Of a DNA stretch of 40,016 nucleotides, positions 1 through 7,906 are shown piece by piece. Numbering within the stretch: position 1 is the stretch's first letter; each line of letters begins with the position of its first letter. The notes beneath the pieces are model-generated. The model saw only the letters and a program-made list of their open reading frames with translations, was not told the origin of the DNA and made no database searches. The DNA is taken from assembly GCA_016789955.1 (NCBI GenBank), contig JAEUPB010000081.1:1-40016 (forward strand). The letters run 5' to 3'. This stretch comes from Rubrivivax sp. GTDB lineage: Bacteria; Pseudomonadota; Gammaproteobacteria; Burkholderiales; Burkholderiaceae_C. A program made the translations under genes and the position numbers.

Positions 1-1
1 G

Positions 2-1744
2 GTGTGCAAGGACGTGTGCATCCCCGAGTCGGGCGAGTTCGCGCTCAGCGTGCCGGCGCAGGCCGCCACCGGTGGGCATGCGGCGCTGTTCGATGCGGCG
101 CGCGCCGCGCTGCCGCGCGCGGTGCCCGGGGCGAAGGCCAAGGCGGCCGTCGAAGGCGACGCGGTCGTCGTGCAGGTCGAGGGCCTGCCCGCGGCGTGGC
201 GCGGCCGCACGCTGCTGTTCCTGCCCGAGACCGCTGGCGTCATCGCCAATGCTGCACCGCAGCAGGCCGCGTGGAACGGCGAGCGCTGGCAGACCCGCGT
301 GCCGCTGGACCCGCAGCGCAGCGAGTCGCCCACCGCGATGCCCGCGGTGCTCGTCGCCACCTCGGCCGATGGCCAGCCTGCCCCGGTGGACGGCGCCGCC
401 GGTCTCGCCGTCACGGTCTCGGTCACCACGCCTTGGCCGCAGGCGTCGCCCACGCCCGGCGCCCCGGTCGCGGCCATCGCCCCGCCCGCGCCGGTTCCTT
501 CGACGGCACCGAGCGTCGCCGGCGGATCGTCCTTGGGCCTGCCGATGGCGCTGGTGTTCGCGCTGATCGGCGGCGCGCTGCTGAACCTGATGCCGTGCGT
601 GTTCCCGGTGCTGTCGCTGAAGGTGCTGGGGCTGGCGGCGCCGGGTTCGCGGGGCCGCCTCGCGTCGGGAGTGGCCTACAGCGCCGGCGTCGTGGTCTCG
701 TTCGTGCTGCTGGCCGCGCTGCTGATCTCGCTGCGCGCCGGTGGCGAGCAGCTCGGCTGGGGCTTCCAGTTGCAGAACCCCTACGTGGTGGCAGGGCTGG
801 CGGCCCTGTTCACGCTGATCGGCCTGAACCTCGCGGGCGTCTACGAGATCGGGTCTTTGCTGCCCAACCGGCTGGCCTGCGCACGCGCCGAGCACCCGCT
901 GGCCGACGACCTGCTGACCGGCGTGCTGGCGGTGGCGGTGGCCGCACCGTGCACGGCGCCGTTCATGGGCGCCGCGATGGGCGTGGCGATGACGCTGCCG
1001 CCGGTGCAGGGCCTGGCGATCTTCGCCGCGCTGGGCGTGGGCATGTCGCTGCCCTACCTGCTGCTGGCCGCGTCGCCGGCGCTGGCGCGGCAGCTGCCGC
1101 GGCCCGGCGTGTGGATGCAGCACTTCAAGGTGCTGATGGCCTTCCCGATGCTGGGCACCGTGGTCTGGCTGGTGTGGGTGCTCGGCCAGCAGGTCGGCAT
1201 CGACGGCGCCGCGGCGCTGCTGGGCGCGCTGCTGGCGCTGGCCTTCTGCGCCTGGGCGCTGGGCTCTCCGACGCTCGGGCGCAAGGGCCACCTGTGGTTC
1301 GGCGCGGCTTCGGCCTTCGCGCTGCTGGTGGCGCTGGCGTGGGCGCTGCCGAGCCTGGCGCCGAACGGTGGCGCGCATGCGCGCGCGGACGCGGCTCAGG
1401 ACCATTGGCAGCCGTGGAGCCCCGCCCGTGTGGCCGAGTTGAACGGGCAGGGCAAGGCGGTGTTCGTCGACTACACCGCCGCCTGGTGCGTGACCTGCCA
1501 GTTCAACAAGCGCACCGTGCTGCGACAGCCCACGGTGCTCGACGACTTCGCGCGCCGAGGCGTGGTGCCGATGCGCGCCGACTGGACCCGCCGCGACCCG
1601 GCCATCACCGCCGAGCTGCAGCGGCTGAACCGCACCGGCGTGCCGGTGTATGCGCTGTACCGCCCCGGCCACGACGCGCCGCTGCTGCTGACGGAGATCC
1701 TCAGCGTGCAGGAAGTGCGCGACGCTCTGGCCACCTTGAACTGA
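2..1744 (+). CDS. dsbD: Protein-disulfide reductase DsbD/ScsB family (5' end outside window)
   Basis: Carries electrons from cytoplasmic thioredoxin across the inner membrane to periplasmic thiol proteins, which supports disulfide isomerisation and cytochrome c maturation. The visible part opens inside the N-terminal periplasmic domain at a CKDVCIPE motif typical of the end of DsbD-alpha, so the true start lies left of the window. A Pro/Ala-rich linker (about residues 140-175) leads to a multi-helix membrane domain. The two membrane cysteines sit in LMPCVFPVLSLK (about 198) and APCTAPFMG (about 315). The C-terminal thioredoxin domain has the active site AAWCVTCQFNK (about 495-505). The gene ends 22 bases before a secreted redoxin on the same strand, which suggests a shared periplasmic redox unit. 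Family assignment is firm; only the N-terminus is missing. Confidence 0.93.
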   Translation: MCKDVCIPESGEFALSVPAQAATGGHAALFDAARAALPRAVPGAKAKAAVEGDAVVVQVEGLPAAWRGRTLLFLPETAGVIANAAPQQAAWNGERWQTRVPLDPQRSESPTAMPAVLVATSADGQPAPVDGAAGLAVTVSVTTPWPQASPTPGAPVAAIAPPAPVPSTAPSVAGGSSLGLPMALVFALIGGALLNLMPCVFPVLSLKVLGLAAPGSRGRLASGVAYSAGVVVSFVLLAALLISLRAGGEQLGWGFQLQNPYVVAGLAALFTLIGLNLAGVYEIGSLLPNRLACARAEHPLADDLLTGVLAVAVAAPCTAPFMGAAMGVAMTLPPVQGLAIFAALGVGMSLPYLLLAASPALARQLPRPGVWMQHFKVLMAFPMLGTVVWLVWVLGQQVGIDGAAALLGALLALAFCAWALGSPTLGRKGHLWFGAASAFALLVALAWALPSLAPNGGAHARADAAQDHWQPWSPARVAELNGQGKAVFVDYTAAWCVTCQFNKRTVLRQPTVLDDFARRGVVPMRADWTRRDPAITAELQRLNRTGVPVYALYRPGHDAPLLLTEILSVQEVRDALATLN

Positions 1745-1766
1745 TCACGCGTCAGGAGTCCCCACG

Positions 1767-2390
1767 ATGAAACCCGCCGCACTGCTCGTCATGCTGATGG
1801 CCGCCGCGCTCGCCGGCTCGGCCGGGATGTCGCAGGCCGCCGCCACGGTCGGCAGCCCGGCGCCGGCCTTCACCGCCACCGACACCCAGGGGCGGCCGGT
1901 CTCGCTGGCCGACTACAAGGGCAAGACGGTCGTGCTCGAGTGGGTGAACCCGGGCTGCCCGTACGTGCAGAAGCACTACGGCGCCGGCAACATGCAGGGC
2001 ACGCAAAAGGCCGCCGCCGCGCGTGGCGTGGTGTGGCTGACGATCAACTCCACGCATGCGGCACACGGTGACTACCGCGCGCCGGCACAGATGGCGTCCT
2101 GGATGCAGGGCCACCAGGCCGCGGCCACCGCCACTCTGATGGATGCCGACGGCAAGGTCGGCCGCGCGTACGGCGCCCGCACCACGCCGCACCTGTACGT
2201 GATCGACACCTTCGGCAAGCTCGCCTACGCCGGCGCGATCGACAGCAAGGCGACGGCCAACCCCGCGGACATCGCCGGCGCGACGAACCACGTCAACGTC
2301 GCGCTCTCCGAGCTGCTCGCCGGCAAGCCGGTGACGGTGGCGCAGACGCGTGCCTACGGCTGCTCGGTGAAGTACGACGGCGCGCTGTAG
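1767..2390 (+). CDS. Secreted redoxin-domain (thioredoxin-fold) protein
   Basis: A 207-residue periplasmic thiol protein. It has a clear signal peptide (basic start, hydrophobic stretch, cleavage near MSQAAA), then the AhpC/TlpA-like opening VGSPAPAFTATDTQGRPVSL. The usual CxxC is reduced to one cysteine in NPGCPYVQKHYG, and a second cysteine lies near the C-terminus (AYGCSVKY). The cis-Pro segment is TTPHLYVID. This pattern is seen in thioredoxin-like proteins found beside dsbD, and the probable reductant is the DsbD encoded 22 bases upstream. Whether it is a peroxidase or a thiol chaperone cannot be told from sequence. Confidence 0.85.
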   Translation: MKPAALLVMLMAAALAGSAGMSQAAATVGSPAPAFTATDTQGRPVSLADYKGKTVVLEWVNPGCPYVQKHYGAGNMQGTQKAAAARGVVWLTINSTHAAHGDYRAPAQMASWMQGHQAAATATLMDADGKVGRAYGARTTPHLYVIDTFGKLAYAGAIDSKATANPADIAGATNHVNVALSELLAGKPVTVAQTRAYGCSVKYDGAL

Positions 2391-2411
2391 TTCGGCGCCG
2401 TTGGCGCTGGA

Positions 2412-4067
2412 TCACGGCAGCGTCGCGTACGACGCGGCGAGTGCCTCGAACTCCGAGGTGTCGACCTCGCGGCCGAGTTCCTCGCCGAGGATCCGCGCCA
2501 CGGCGGCCGCCTGACGCGCGGCCTCACGCGCATCGAGGAACAACAGCCGGCAACGCCGCGCCAGCACGTCCTCGACGCTGCGCGCCATCTCGTGCCGCAC
2601 CGCGAAGCGCACCATCGCCTCCGAGAGCCCGCCTTCGCCATCGCGCCACAGCCAGCGATCGGCGCCCGGCAGTGCGCGCAAAGCTGCGGCCTCGCTGCCG
2701 TACAGGTGCTCGCCCGGAGGGTCGGTCAGCGGCCGCCCCGGCGCGGCGCCGACCAGCGGCAGCCGCTCGGTGACGCCGCCGGGCCGGTGCGCCAGCACGC
2801 CGCGCGTCATCGCGCGGTCCAGCACGTCCTCGGCCATCGCGCGGTAGGTGGTCCACTTGCCGCCGGTGACGGTGACCAGCCCCGAGCGACCGACGATCAC
2901 CGTGTGCTCGCGGGAGATCTGCTTGGTGCCGCCACCGTCCTCGTCGTCGGGCCGGACCAGCGGCCGCATGCCGACCCACGCCGACAGCACGTCGTCGCGG
3001 CGCGGCGGCGTGGCCAGGTAGCGGGCGGCCTCGCGCAGGATGAACTCGACCTCCTCGGGCAGCGGCCGCGGCTCGGACTCGATGTGCTGGCGCGGCGTGT
3101 CGGTGGTGCCGAGGATGGTCTTGCCCAGCCACGGCACGGCGAACAGCACGCGGCCGTCGCCGGTGCGCGGCACGAGGATCGCGTGATCGCCCGGCAGGAA
3201 GCGCCGTGCCACGACGAGGTGCAGGCCCTGGCTGGGCGCCACGATGGGCGCGCGCGGCGGCGCACCCGGCTCGCGGTCCATGTCGCGCACCTCGTCGACC
3301 CAGATGCCGGTGGCATTCACCACGCAGCCGGCCTGCACGTCGATCGTGCCGCCGCCTTCGCGGTCGTGCATGCGCAGCCCATGCACGCGGCCGCCCTCGC
3401 GCAGCAGGCCGGTCACGGCGATGCGGTTGATCACCAGCGCGCCGCGCGCGGCCGCGGTGCGCGCCAAGGCCACCGCGAGGCGGGCGTCGTCGAACTGGCC
3501 GTCCCAGTACCTCACGCCGCCGGCGAGGCCGCGCGGCTGCACGCCGGGCACGAGCTGTTGCGTGCGCCGCGCCCCGAGGAACTCGGTGTCGCCGATGCCG
3601 CGGCTGCCGGCCAGCGCGTCGTAGGCCTTGAGGCCCGTGCCGTAGAAGGCCGTCTCCCACCAACGGTAGCTCGGCATCACGAGCGGCAGCCGCTGCGCGA
3701 GGTGCGGCGCGTTGGCGAGCATCGCGCCACGCTCGCGCAGCGCTTCACGCACGAGGCCGATGTCGCCCTGCGCGAGGTACCGCACGCCGCCGTGCGCGAG
3801 CTTGGTGGCGCGCGACGACGTGCCCTGCGCAAAGTCGCGCGCTTCCACGAGCACCGTCGAGAAGCCGCGCGCCGCTGCGTCGAGCGCCACGCCCAGGCCG
3901 GTGGCGCCACCGCCGATCACCGCCACGTCCCAGCGCCGGCCCTCGCGCAGCCGTTCGACCAGCGCGGCCCGCGGCAGAGGCTGCAGCAGGCTCATCCGGC
4001 GCTGCACCCAGTCATCGTGGGCCCTCAGCGCTTGCGCTCTCTGGGGTGAGCGCTTGGGAGCGGCCAT
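2412..4067 (-). CDS. glpD: Aerobic glycerol-3-phosphate dehydrogenase (GlpD)
   Basis: FAD enzyme that oxidises sn-glycerol-3-phosphate to dihydroxyacetone phosphate at the inner membrane and passes electrons to quinone. The N-terminal dinucleotide-binding motif VAVIGGGATGLGVALDAAARG is followed by the family block TSSRATKLAHGGVRYL. GKTILGTTDTP and VTVTGGKWTTYRAMAEDVLD mark the substrate/FAD domain, and a C-terminal helical domain completes a normal-length protein. The longest start (4067) falls inside a repeat and gives an unusual basic leader. The internal Met at 3995 (MSLLQPLPRAALVERLREG) lies close to the conserved fold and may be the true start; neither has a strong ribosome binding site. 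It is last in a minus-strand run of sugar-related genes. Confidence 0.93.
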   Translation of the reverse strand: MAAPKRSPQRAQALRAHDDWVQRRMSLLQPLPRAALVERLREGRRWDVAVIGGGATGLGVALDAAARGFSTVLVEARDFAQGTSSRATKLAHGGVRYLAQGDIGLVREALRERGAMLANAPHLAQRLPLVMPSYRWWETAFYGTGLKAYDALAGSRGIGDTEFLGARRTQQLVPGVQPRGLAGGVRYWDGQFDDARLAVALARTAAARGALVINRIAVTGLLREGGRVHGLRMHDREGGGTIDVQAGCVVNATGIWVDEVRDMDREPGAPPRAPIVAPSQGLHLVVARRFLPGDHAILVPRTGDGRVLFAVPWLGKTILGTTDTPRQHIESEPRPLPEEVEFILREAARYLATPPRRDDVLSAWVGMRPLVRPDDEDGGGTKQISREHTVIVGRSGLVTVTGGKWTTYRAMAEDVLDRAMTRGVLAHRPGGVTERLPLVGAAPGRPLTDPPGEHLYGSEAAALRALPGADRWLWRDGEGGLSEAMVRFAVRHEMARSVEDVLARRCRLLFLDAREAARQAAAVARILGEELGREVDTSEFEALAASYATLP

Positions 4068-4139
4068 GCGCGCTCATAAGGCAACCTCCGCGCTGGTCGC
4101 GCTCCGGTGTGAGCGCTTTGGAGCGGCCATGCGCGCTCA
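4028..4139. repeat. Tandem REP-like repeat, two copies, overlapping glpD 5' end
   Basis: Two copies of a 31-base unit at 4046-4076 and 4109-4139 differ at one base. They lie exactly 63 bases apart, and weaker similarity extends about 18 bases to the left of each. Each unit has inverted ends (TGAGCGC / GCGCTCA) that can form a hairpin with a 17-base loop. One copy begins at the stop codon of the SMP-30 gene and the other covers the longest possible glpD start. The unit resembles a dispersed palindromic element rather than coding sequence. Confidence 0.75.
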
Positions 4140-5060
4140 CGGCCGCACGTAGTGCACCGGCAGCCCCGGCACGTCCACGGCGAGCATCAGCACGCAGCCG
4201 GCCAGCGGCTGCTGATGCAGTTCCTCGGGCGGCCGCTTCTCGCGCGACGTGGTGACGAACAGCGTGCGCAGGTCGGCGCCGCCGAAGCACGGCATCGTCG
4301 GGCAGCGCACCGGCAGACGCAGCTCGCGCAGCACCTCGCCGCGCGGCGACAGCCGCAGCAGCCGGCTGCCCTCGAACATCGCCACCCACAGGCAGCCCTC
4401 GGCGTCGACGGCCGCACCGTCGGGGCGGCCGCCGTACTGCGACAGGTCACCGTCGGCCGGCTTGCGCGGGAAGCCCGCGAACAGGCGGCGGTTCGACAGC
4501 CGCCCGCTGCCCGACTCGACGTCGAAGGCATCGATGCGATGCGACCACGTGTCGGCCCAGTACACGGTGCGGCCGTCAGGCGAGAAGCCGAGGCCGTTGC
4601 CCACCGTCGCATCGCCGGCCACGCGGTCGAGCCGCCCATCGGCCCAGCGGTACAGCGCGGCCTTCGCGGCGTCGCGCGGCTCGTAGATCGTCGAGACCCA
4701 CAGGTGCCCGGGAGCGTCGCACTTGCCGTCGTTGAAGCGCTCGCGCGTGGGGTCGTAGGGCGGCTCGGCCAGCGCCGTACGGCTGCCGGTGGCGGGGTCG
4801 AAGTGCCAGAGGCCGTCACGCATCGGCACGAGCCAGGTGCCACCGGGCACGGGCGCGATGCAGCCGGGCTCGTCGGGCAGCGCCCAGCGCCGATGCGCAC
4901 GTGTCGTGGCCGACCAGCATTCGATCTGCCGGCCGGGGATGTCGCACCACCACAGCATGCCGCCGCCGTCGGCCAGCCACACCGGCGACTCGCCGAGCAG
5001 GCTCGGCGGCACGCCCGGCAGCGGCTGCACCGCCGGCGCGTCGACACGCACCGCCGTCAT
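4137..5060 (-). CDS. SMP-30/gluconolactonase-family lactonase
   Basis: A 307-residue six-bladed beta-propeller predicted to hydrolyse sugar lactones using a divalent metal. Metal-site motifs of the family are visible: GESPVW (Glu), RFNDGKCDAPGHLWVSTI and VGNGLGFSPDGRTVYWADT (Asn), and GGRPDGAAVDAEGCLWVAMF (Asp). The ATG start overlaps the stop of the upstream aldose epimerase by four bases (ATGA), so the two are translationally coupled. A mutarotase next to a lactonase suggests an oxidative sugar pathway (aldose to lactone to aldonate). The specific sugar is unknown. The stop codon lies in the repeat at 4109-4139. Confidence 0.88.
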   Translation of the reverse strand: MTAVRVDAPAVQPLPGVPPSLLGESPVWLADGGGMLWWCDIPGRQIECWSATTRAHRRWALPDEPGCIAPVPGGTWLVPMRDGLWHFDPATGSRTALAEPPYDPTRERFNDGKCDAPGHLWVSTIYEPRDAAKAALYRWADGRLDRVAGDATVGNGLGFSPDGRTVYWADTWSHRIDAFDVESGSGRLSNRRLFAGFPRKPADGDLSQYGGRPDGAAVDAEGCLWVAMFEGSRLLRLSPRGEVLRELRLPVRCPTMPCFGGADLRTLFVTTSREKRPPEELHQQPLAGCVLMLAVDVPGLPVHYVRP

Positions 5061-5935
5061 CCGCGCACCGCGCCGATCTCCAGGCGCATCCAGGCCTCCA
5101 CGCGCGCCGAGGGCGCCACGGTCGCGAGGCCATGCGCGGCGGGGTCGCTCATGTGGATCGCGTTGGCGACATGGCTCACCGGCTCGACGCAGAAGTACTC
5201 GCGCAGAGGTGGCGTGAACACCACGAGGTAGGGCAGCGACGAGGTCATGCGCAGCGACAACCGCTCGTCGCGGATGCGCGCGGCGCCGCCGCTGCCCTCG
5301 AAGCAGTGGTCGTAGTCGAGATGCGCCACGTCGGCGTCGATGCCGCTGTGCGGCACGTGGCGCGTCGGCAGCCCGGTAGGGTCGGTCTCCCAGCGCTCGC
5401 GCGACTCCACGTGCAGCCGGCTGCGCGGGCGCTTCGGGAAGTACGGGTGCCAGCCCAGGCCGATCGGCTGCGGGTGCGCCGCCGTGTTGGTCACCGTCAT
5501 GCGGCAGGTGAGCACGTCGGCGGTCAGCTCGAACTCCTGCTCGGCGCTGAAGGCGAAGGGCCAGTGCGCGTCGCCGGGATGGACCAGCGCGAGGGTGGCG
5601 GAGGTGGCGGTGCTGGCCGCGACCCGCCACGGCCGCTGCCACGCCACGCCATGCAGCGAATGCGGGCTGTCGTCGAAGTTCGGCTGCGTGGTGTGCTCGT
5701 GCCCCATCCAGCGGAAGCGCCGGTAGCCCAGGCGCCCGGAGTAGGGCACGAGCGGGAAGCAGGCCGACAGGCGCGACGACGCGAGCGCCGCGGGCTCCGA
5801 GCTGCGCATCACAGCCCACTCGTCGCGCCACAGGCCGGCGATCGAGCCGCCGAGGTCGGGACGCAAGGCCAGGCGCAGCGGGCCCGCGCGCAGGTCGACA
5901 GCGGGCGCGGCGGCATTCGGGGTGTCGGTGGTCAC
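5057..5935 (-). CDS. Aldose 1-epimerase (mutarotase) family protein
   Basis: Interconverts the alpha and beta anomers of a free sugar, here probably feeding the lactonase downstream. The 292-residue protein carries the early basic/aromatic signature HSLHGVAWQRPW, the catalytic histidine segment GLGWHPYF and the late glutamate segment YFCVEPVSHVANA. All fit the galactose-mutarotase fold. The start is GTG at 5935, overlapping the acetyltransferase stop by four bases (GTGA). The end overlaps the SMP-30 start in the same way. Family is certain; substrate is inferred only from context. Confidence 0.9.
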   Translation of the reverse strand: MTTDTPNAAAPAVDLRAGPLRLALRPDLGGSIAGLWRDEWAVMRSSEPAALASSRLSACFPLVPYSGRLGYRRFRWMGHEHTTQPNFDDSPHSLHGVAWQRPWRVAASTATSATLALVHPGDAHWPFAFSAEQEFELTADVLTCRMTVTNTAAHPQPIGLGWHPYFPKRPRSRLHVESRERWETDPTGLPTRHVPHSGIDADVAHLDYDHCFEGSGGAARIRDERLSLRMTSSLPYLVVFTPPLREYFCVEPVSHVANAIHMSDPAAHGLATVAPSARVEAWMRLEIGAVRG

Positions 5936-6426
5936 AGGTCGGCTTTCAGGTAATGCGCCCCGGGAACGGGGTTGTGGTAGTACGGCGGCACCTCGACGAA
6001 CCCGAGCGAGGCGTACATCTCGCGGGCGGCCTCCATGTCGTCGAGCGTGTCCAGCAGCAGCGTGGAATAGCCGGCCTGCGTGGCCGCGTCGATCAGCCGC
6101 TGCGCGATCTGCCGGCCCAGGCCCAGGCGCCGGAACGCGCGCCGCACGTACAGGCGCTTCATCTCGCAGGCATCGGGGTAGTCGACGTCGGGCAGCGGAC
6201 GCAACGCGCCGCAGCCGGCCAGCGCACCGTCGACGTAGGCCAGCAGCAGCGTGCCGCCCGGCGCGCGGTAGTCGCCCGGCAGCGCGGCCAGCTCGTCATC
6301 GAAGTTCTGGAAGCACAGGTCCACGCCGAGGCCGGCGGCGTACTCGCGGAAGATCTCGCGCGCGTCCTCCACCTGCTCGGGCACGGACGCGGTGACGATC
6401 TCGACGGTGGGCATGCGGCGGCTCAT
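5932..6426 (-). CDS. GNAT-family N-acetyltransferase
   Basis: A small acetyl-CoA-dependent transferase of about 160 residues. The acetyl-CoA pyrophosphate-binding loop is RRLGLGRQIAQRLI, preceded by the beta-strand CEMKRLYV. The C-terminal part LLLDTLDDMEAAREMYASLGFVEVP is the usual GNAT motif B. Two starts four codons apart (6426 and 6414) are possible and neither has a strong ribosome binding site. It is the first gene of a coupled run with the mutarotase and lactonase. The substrate cannot be inferred. Confidence 0.88.
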   Translation of the reverse strand: MSRRMPTVEIVTASVPEQVEDAREIFREYAAGLGVDLCFQNFDDELAALPGDYRAPGGTLLLAYVDGALAGCGALRPLPDVDYPDACEMKRLYVRRAFRRLGLGRQIAQRLIDAATQAGYSTLLLDTLDDMEAAREMYASLGFVEVPPYYHNPVPGAHYLKADL

Positions 6427-6427
6427 C

Positions 6428-6489
6428 AAGGTGATCCGGCTTTGCCGGTCACCTTGAACCCCCGCGGGGGGCGGGCTGGGCGCAGCCCG
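6428..6489. repeat. Intergenic cluster of three palindromes
   Basis: Three inverted repeats follow one another in the 97-base gap between the cytochrome b gene and the acetyltransferase. 6428-6455 has 12-13 base arms around TTT with one bulge. 6459-6470 is a perfect C5/G5-type palindrome. 6472-6489 has 6-base arms. There is no U-tract, so this is either a GC-rich terminator for the cytochrome b gene or a dispersed extragenic element. Confidence 0.65.
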
Positions 6490-6523
6490 GCCCTGGGGGC
6501 GCACGGCAGCCTGTGCCGATGCG

Positions 6524-7207
6524 TCACGGCGCCATCCGCATCACCCACACGGCCAGCGCCACCCCTGCGGCGGCCACGATCAGGGCGGTCACGCGGGCAC
6601 GCGTGTCGTCGGCGGCGGCCGGCGTGTCGGGCGGCAGCAGCTTGTCGCCGCTGACCATCGGGCCGATGAGGTCGGTGCGCTTGCCGTAGCGGTAGTAGAG
6701 GATGGCGCACACGTGCAGCAGGATCAGCGTGACGAGGATCCACTGCCCCCAGGTCTTGTGCCACGAGGTGGCGAGCAGCCCGGTCTCGGTGGCTACCAGC
6801 TTGTTCAGCGGGCCGATGTTGGCGATCTCGTCGTCGGACACGAGGCCGGTGCCCACCTGCACCGCGAGCAGCGTGATCAGCGCATACACCGAGAAGCTGC
6901 CCATCGGGTTGTGGCCGACCTCGAAGTGGTCGCCCGGCCGCACGTCGCCGCGCAGGTAGCGCAGCACCGTCCGCGGCGGATAGAAGAACGACGCGAAACG
7001 CGACCAGCGCCCGCCCACGAAGCCCCACACGATGCGGAACACCAGCAGCGCCAGCGCCAGGTAGCCGAGCCGGAAGTGCCAGGGCATCGCGTTGCCGCCG
7101 ATCTTCGCGGTGATCACCGACCCGATCACGCTCGCCGCGAGCAGCCAATGGAACACGCGGGTGGGCAGGTCCCAGACGCGAATGCGCTCGAGCGGAAGGT
7201 TCGACAT
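6524..7207 (-). CDS. Cytochrome b561-type membrane protein (cytochrome b/b6 domain)
   Basis: A 227-residue di-heme membrane cytochrome related to the cytochrome b subunits of Ni-Fe hydrogenase and formate dehydrogenase. It begins RIRVWDLPTRVFHWLLAASV, with the first heme histidine, then MPWHFRLGYLAL. Later helices carry SWHKTWGQWILVTLILLHVCAI with further heme histidines. A last hydrophobic helix closes the protein. It is divergent from a cytochrome c'-like gene, and a b-type/c-type pair of this kind usually moves electrons between the quinone pool and the periplasm. No hydrogenase genes are nearby, so the partner is probably the c-type cytochrome. Confidence 0.9.
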   Translation of the reverse strand: MSNLPLERIRVWDLPTRVFHWLLAASVIGSVITAKIGGNAMPWHFRLGYLALALLVFRIVWGFVGGRWSRFASFFYPPRTVLRYLRGDVRPGDHFEVGHNPMGSFSVYALITLLAVQVGTGLVSDDEIANIGPLNKLVATETGLLATSWHKTWGQWILVTLILLHVCAILYYRYGKRTDLIGPMVSGDKLLPPDTPAAADDTRARVTALIVAAAGVALAVWVMRMAP

Positions 7208-7375
7208 GCAGCGGCAACAGGCGTGGCGGCGACAATCGCAACCTTAACCGAGGCCCGGGGCACTCAACCACTGCCGGCGTCGCCTTCAGGATTTGTCCCG
7301 ATGTCGACGCGATCCGTTCGGCGTTTACGTATATTGCACCCCTTCCCGCATCCCCCCACCCCTGAGGAGCCCTGC

Positions 7376-7831
7376 ATGATTCGTCCGATGGTCGCCCTGA
7401 CCGCCCTGGTGGCTGCTGCCGCTGCCATGCCTGCCGCGGCACAGTTCCAGAAGCCCGAAGACGCGGTGAAGTACCGCCAGAGCGCCATGTTCCTGCTGGC
7501 GAACCACTTCGGCCGGGTCGGCGCGATGGTGCAGGGCCGCGTGCCCTACGACGCGGCAGCGGCGTCGGCCAATGCGGACATCGTTTCCACCATCTCGCAC
7601 CTGCCGTTCGCCGGCTTCGTCGACGGCACCGCCAGCACCGAAAAGGGCAAGGCCAAGGCCAGCATCTGGTCCGACCGCGCCAAGTTCGACGCCGCGGCGA
7701 AGAAGATGCAGGAAGAGACCGCGAAGCTGGCGGCCGCTGCCAAGACCAACAGCCTCGACAACCTGAAGGCGGCGTTCGGCCCCGTCGGCCAGACCTGCAA
7801 GGGCTGCCACGACGATTTCCGCAACCAGTGA
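7376..7831 (+). CDS. Cytochrome c'-like class II c-type cytochrome
   Basis: A 151-residue periplasmic mono-heme cytochrome. Signal peptide: MIRPMVALTALVAAAAAMPAAAQ. The mature part is helical and ends with the single heme site CKGCHDDFRNQ, the C-terminal placement typical of cytochrome c'. KYRQSAMFLLANHFGRVGAM fits the first helix of the family. The ATG at 7376 has a good ribosome binding site (GAGGAG, six bases upstream), which removes the longer upstream reading. Roles for the family include NO binding and electron transfer. A divergent cytochrome b lies 168 bases away. Confidence 0.92.
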   Translation: MIRPMVALTALVAAAAAMPAAAQFQKPEDAVKYRQSAMFLLANHFGRVGAMVQGRVPYDAAAASANADIVSTISHLPFAGFVDGTASTEKGKAKASIWSDRAKFDAAAKKMQEETAKLAAAAKTNSLDNLKAAFGPVGQTCKGCHDDFRNQ

Positions 7832-7874
7832 TCCTCCAGGCCCCCGCGCAATGCGGCGGCCATCCCGGATCGAC

Positions 7875-7901
7875 GACGAGGCGCCCGCGTGGCGCCTCGT
7901 C
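7875..7901. terminator. Bidirectional stem-loop terminator
   Basis: A perfect 11-base stem (GACGAGGCGCC / GGCGCCTCGTC) with a 5-base loop lies between the stop codons of two convergent genes (7831 and 7907). On the plus strand it is followed by CGCTTT, a short T-rich tail. Confidence 0.8.
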
Positions 7902-7906
7902 CGCTT

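Noticed and set aside
7330-7335. TATATT as the -10 of the cytochrome c' promoter
   Set aside because: No -35 element at acceptable spacing; the nearest TTGTCC is 31 bases away. The match is too weak to list.
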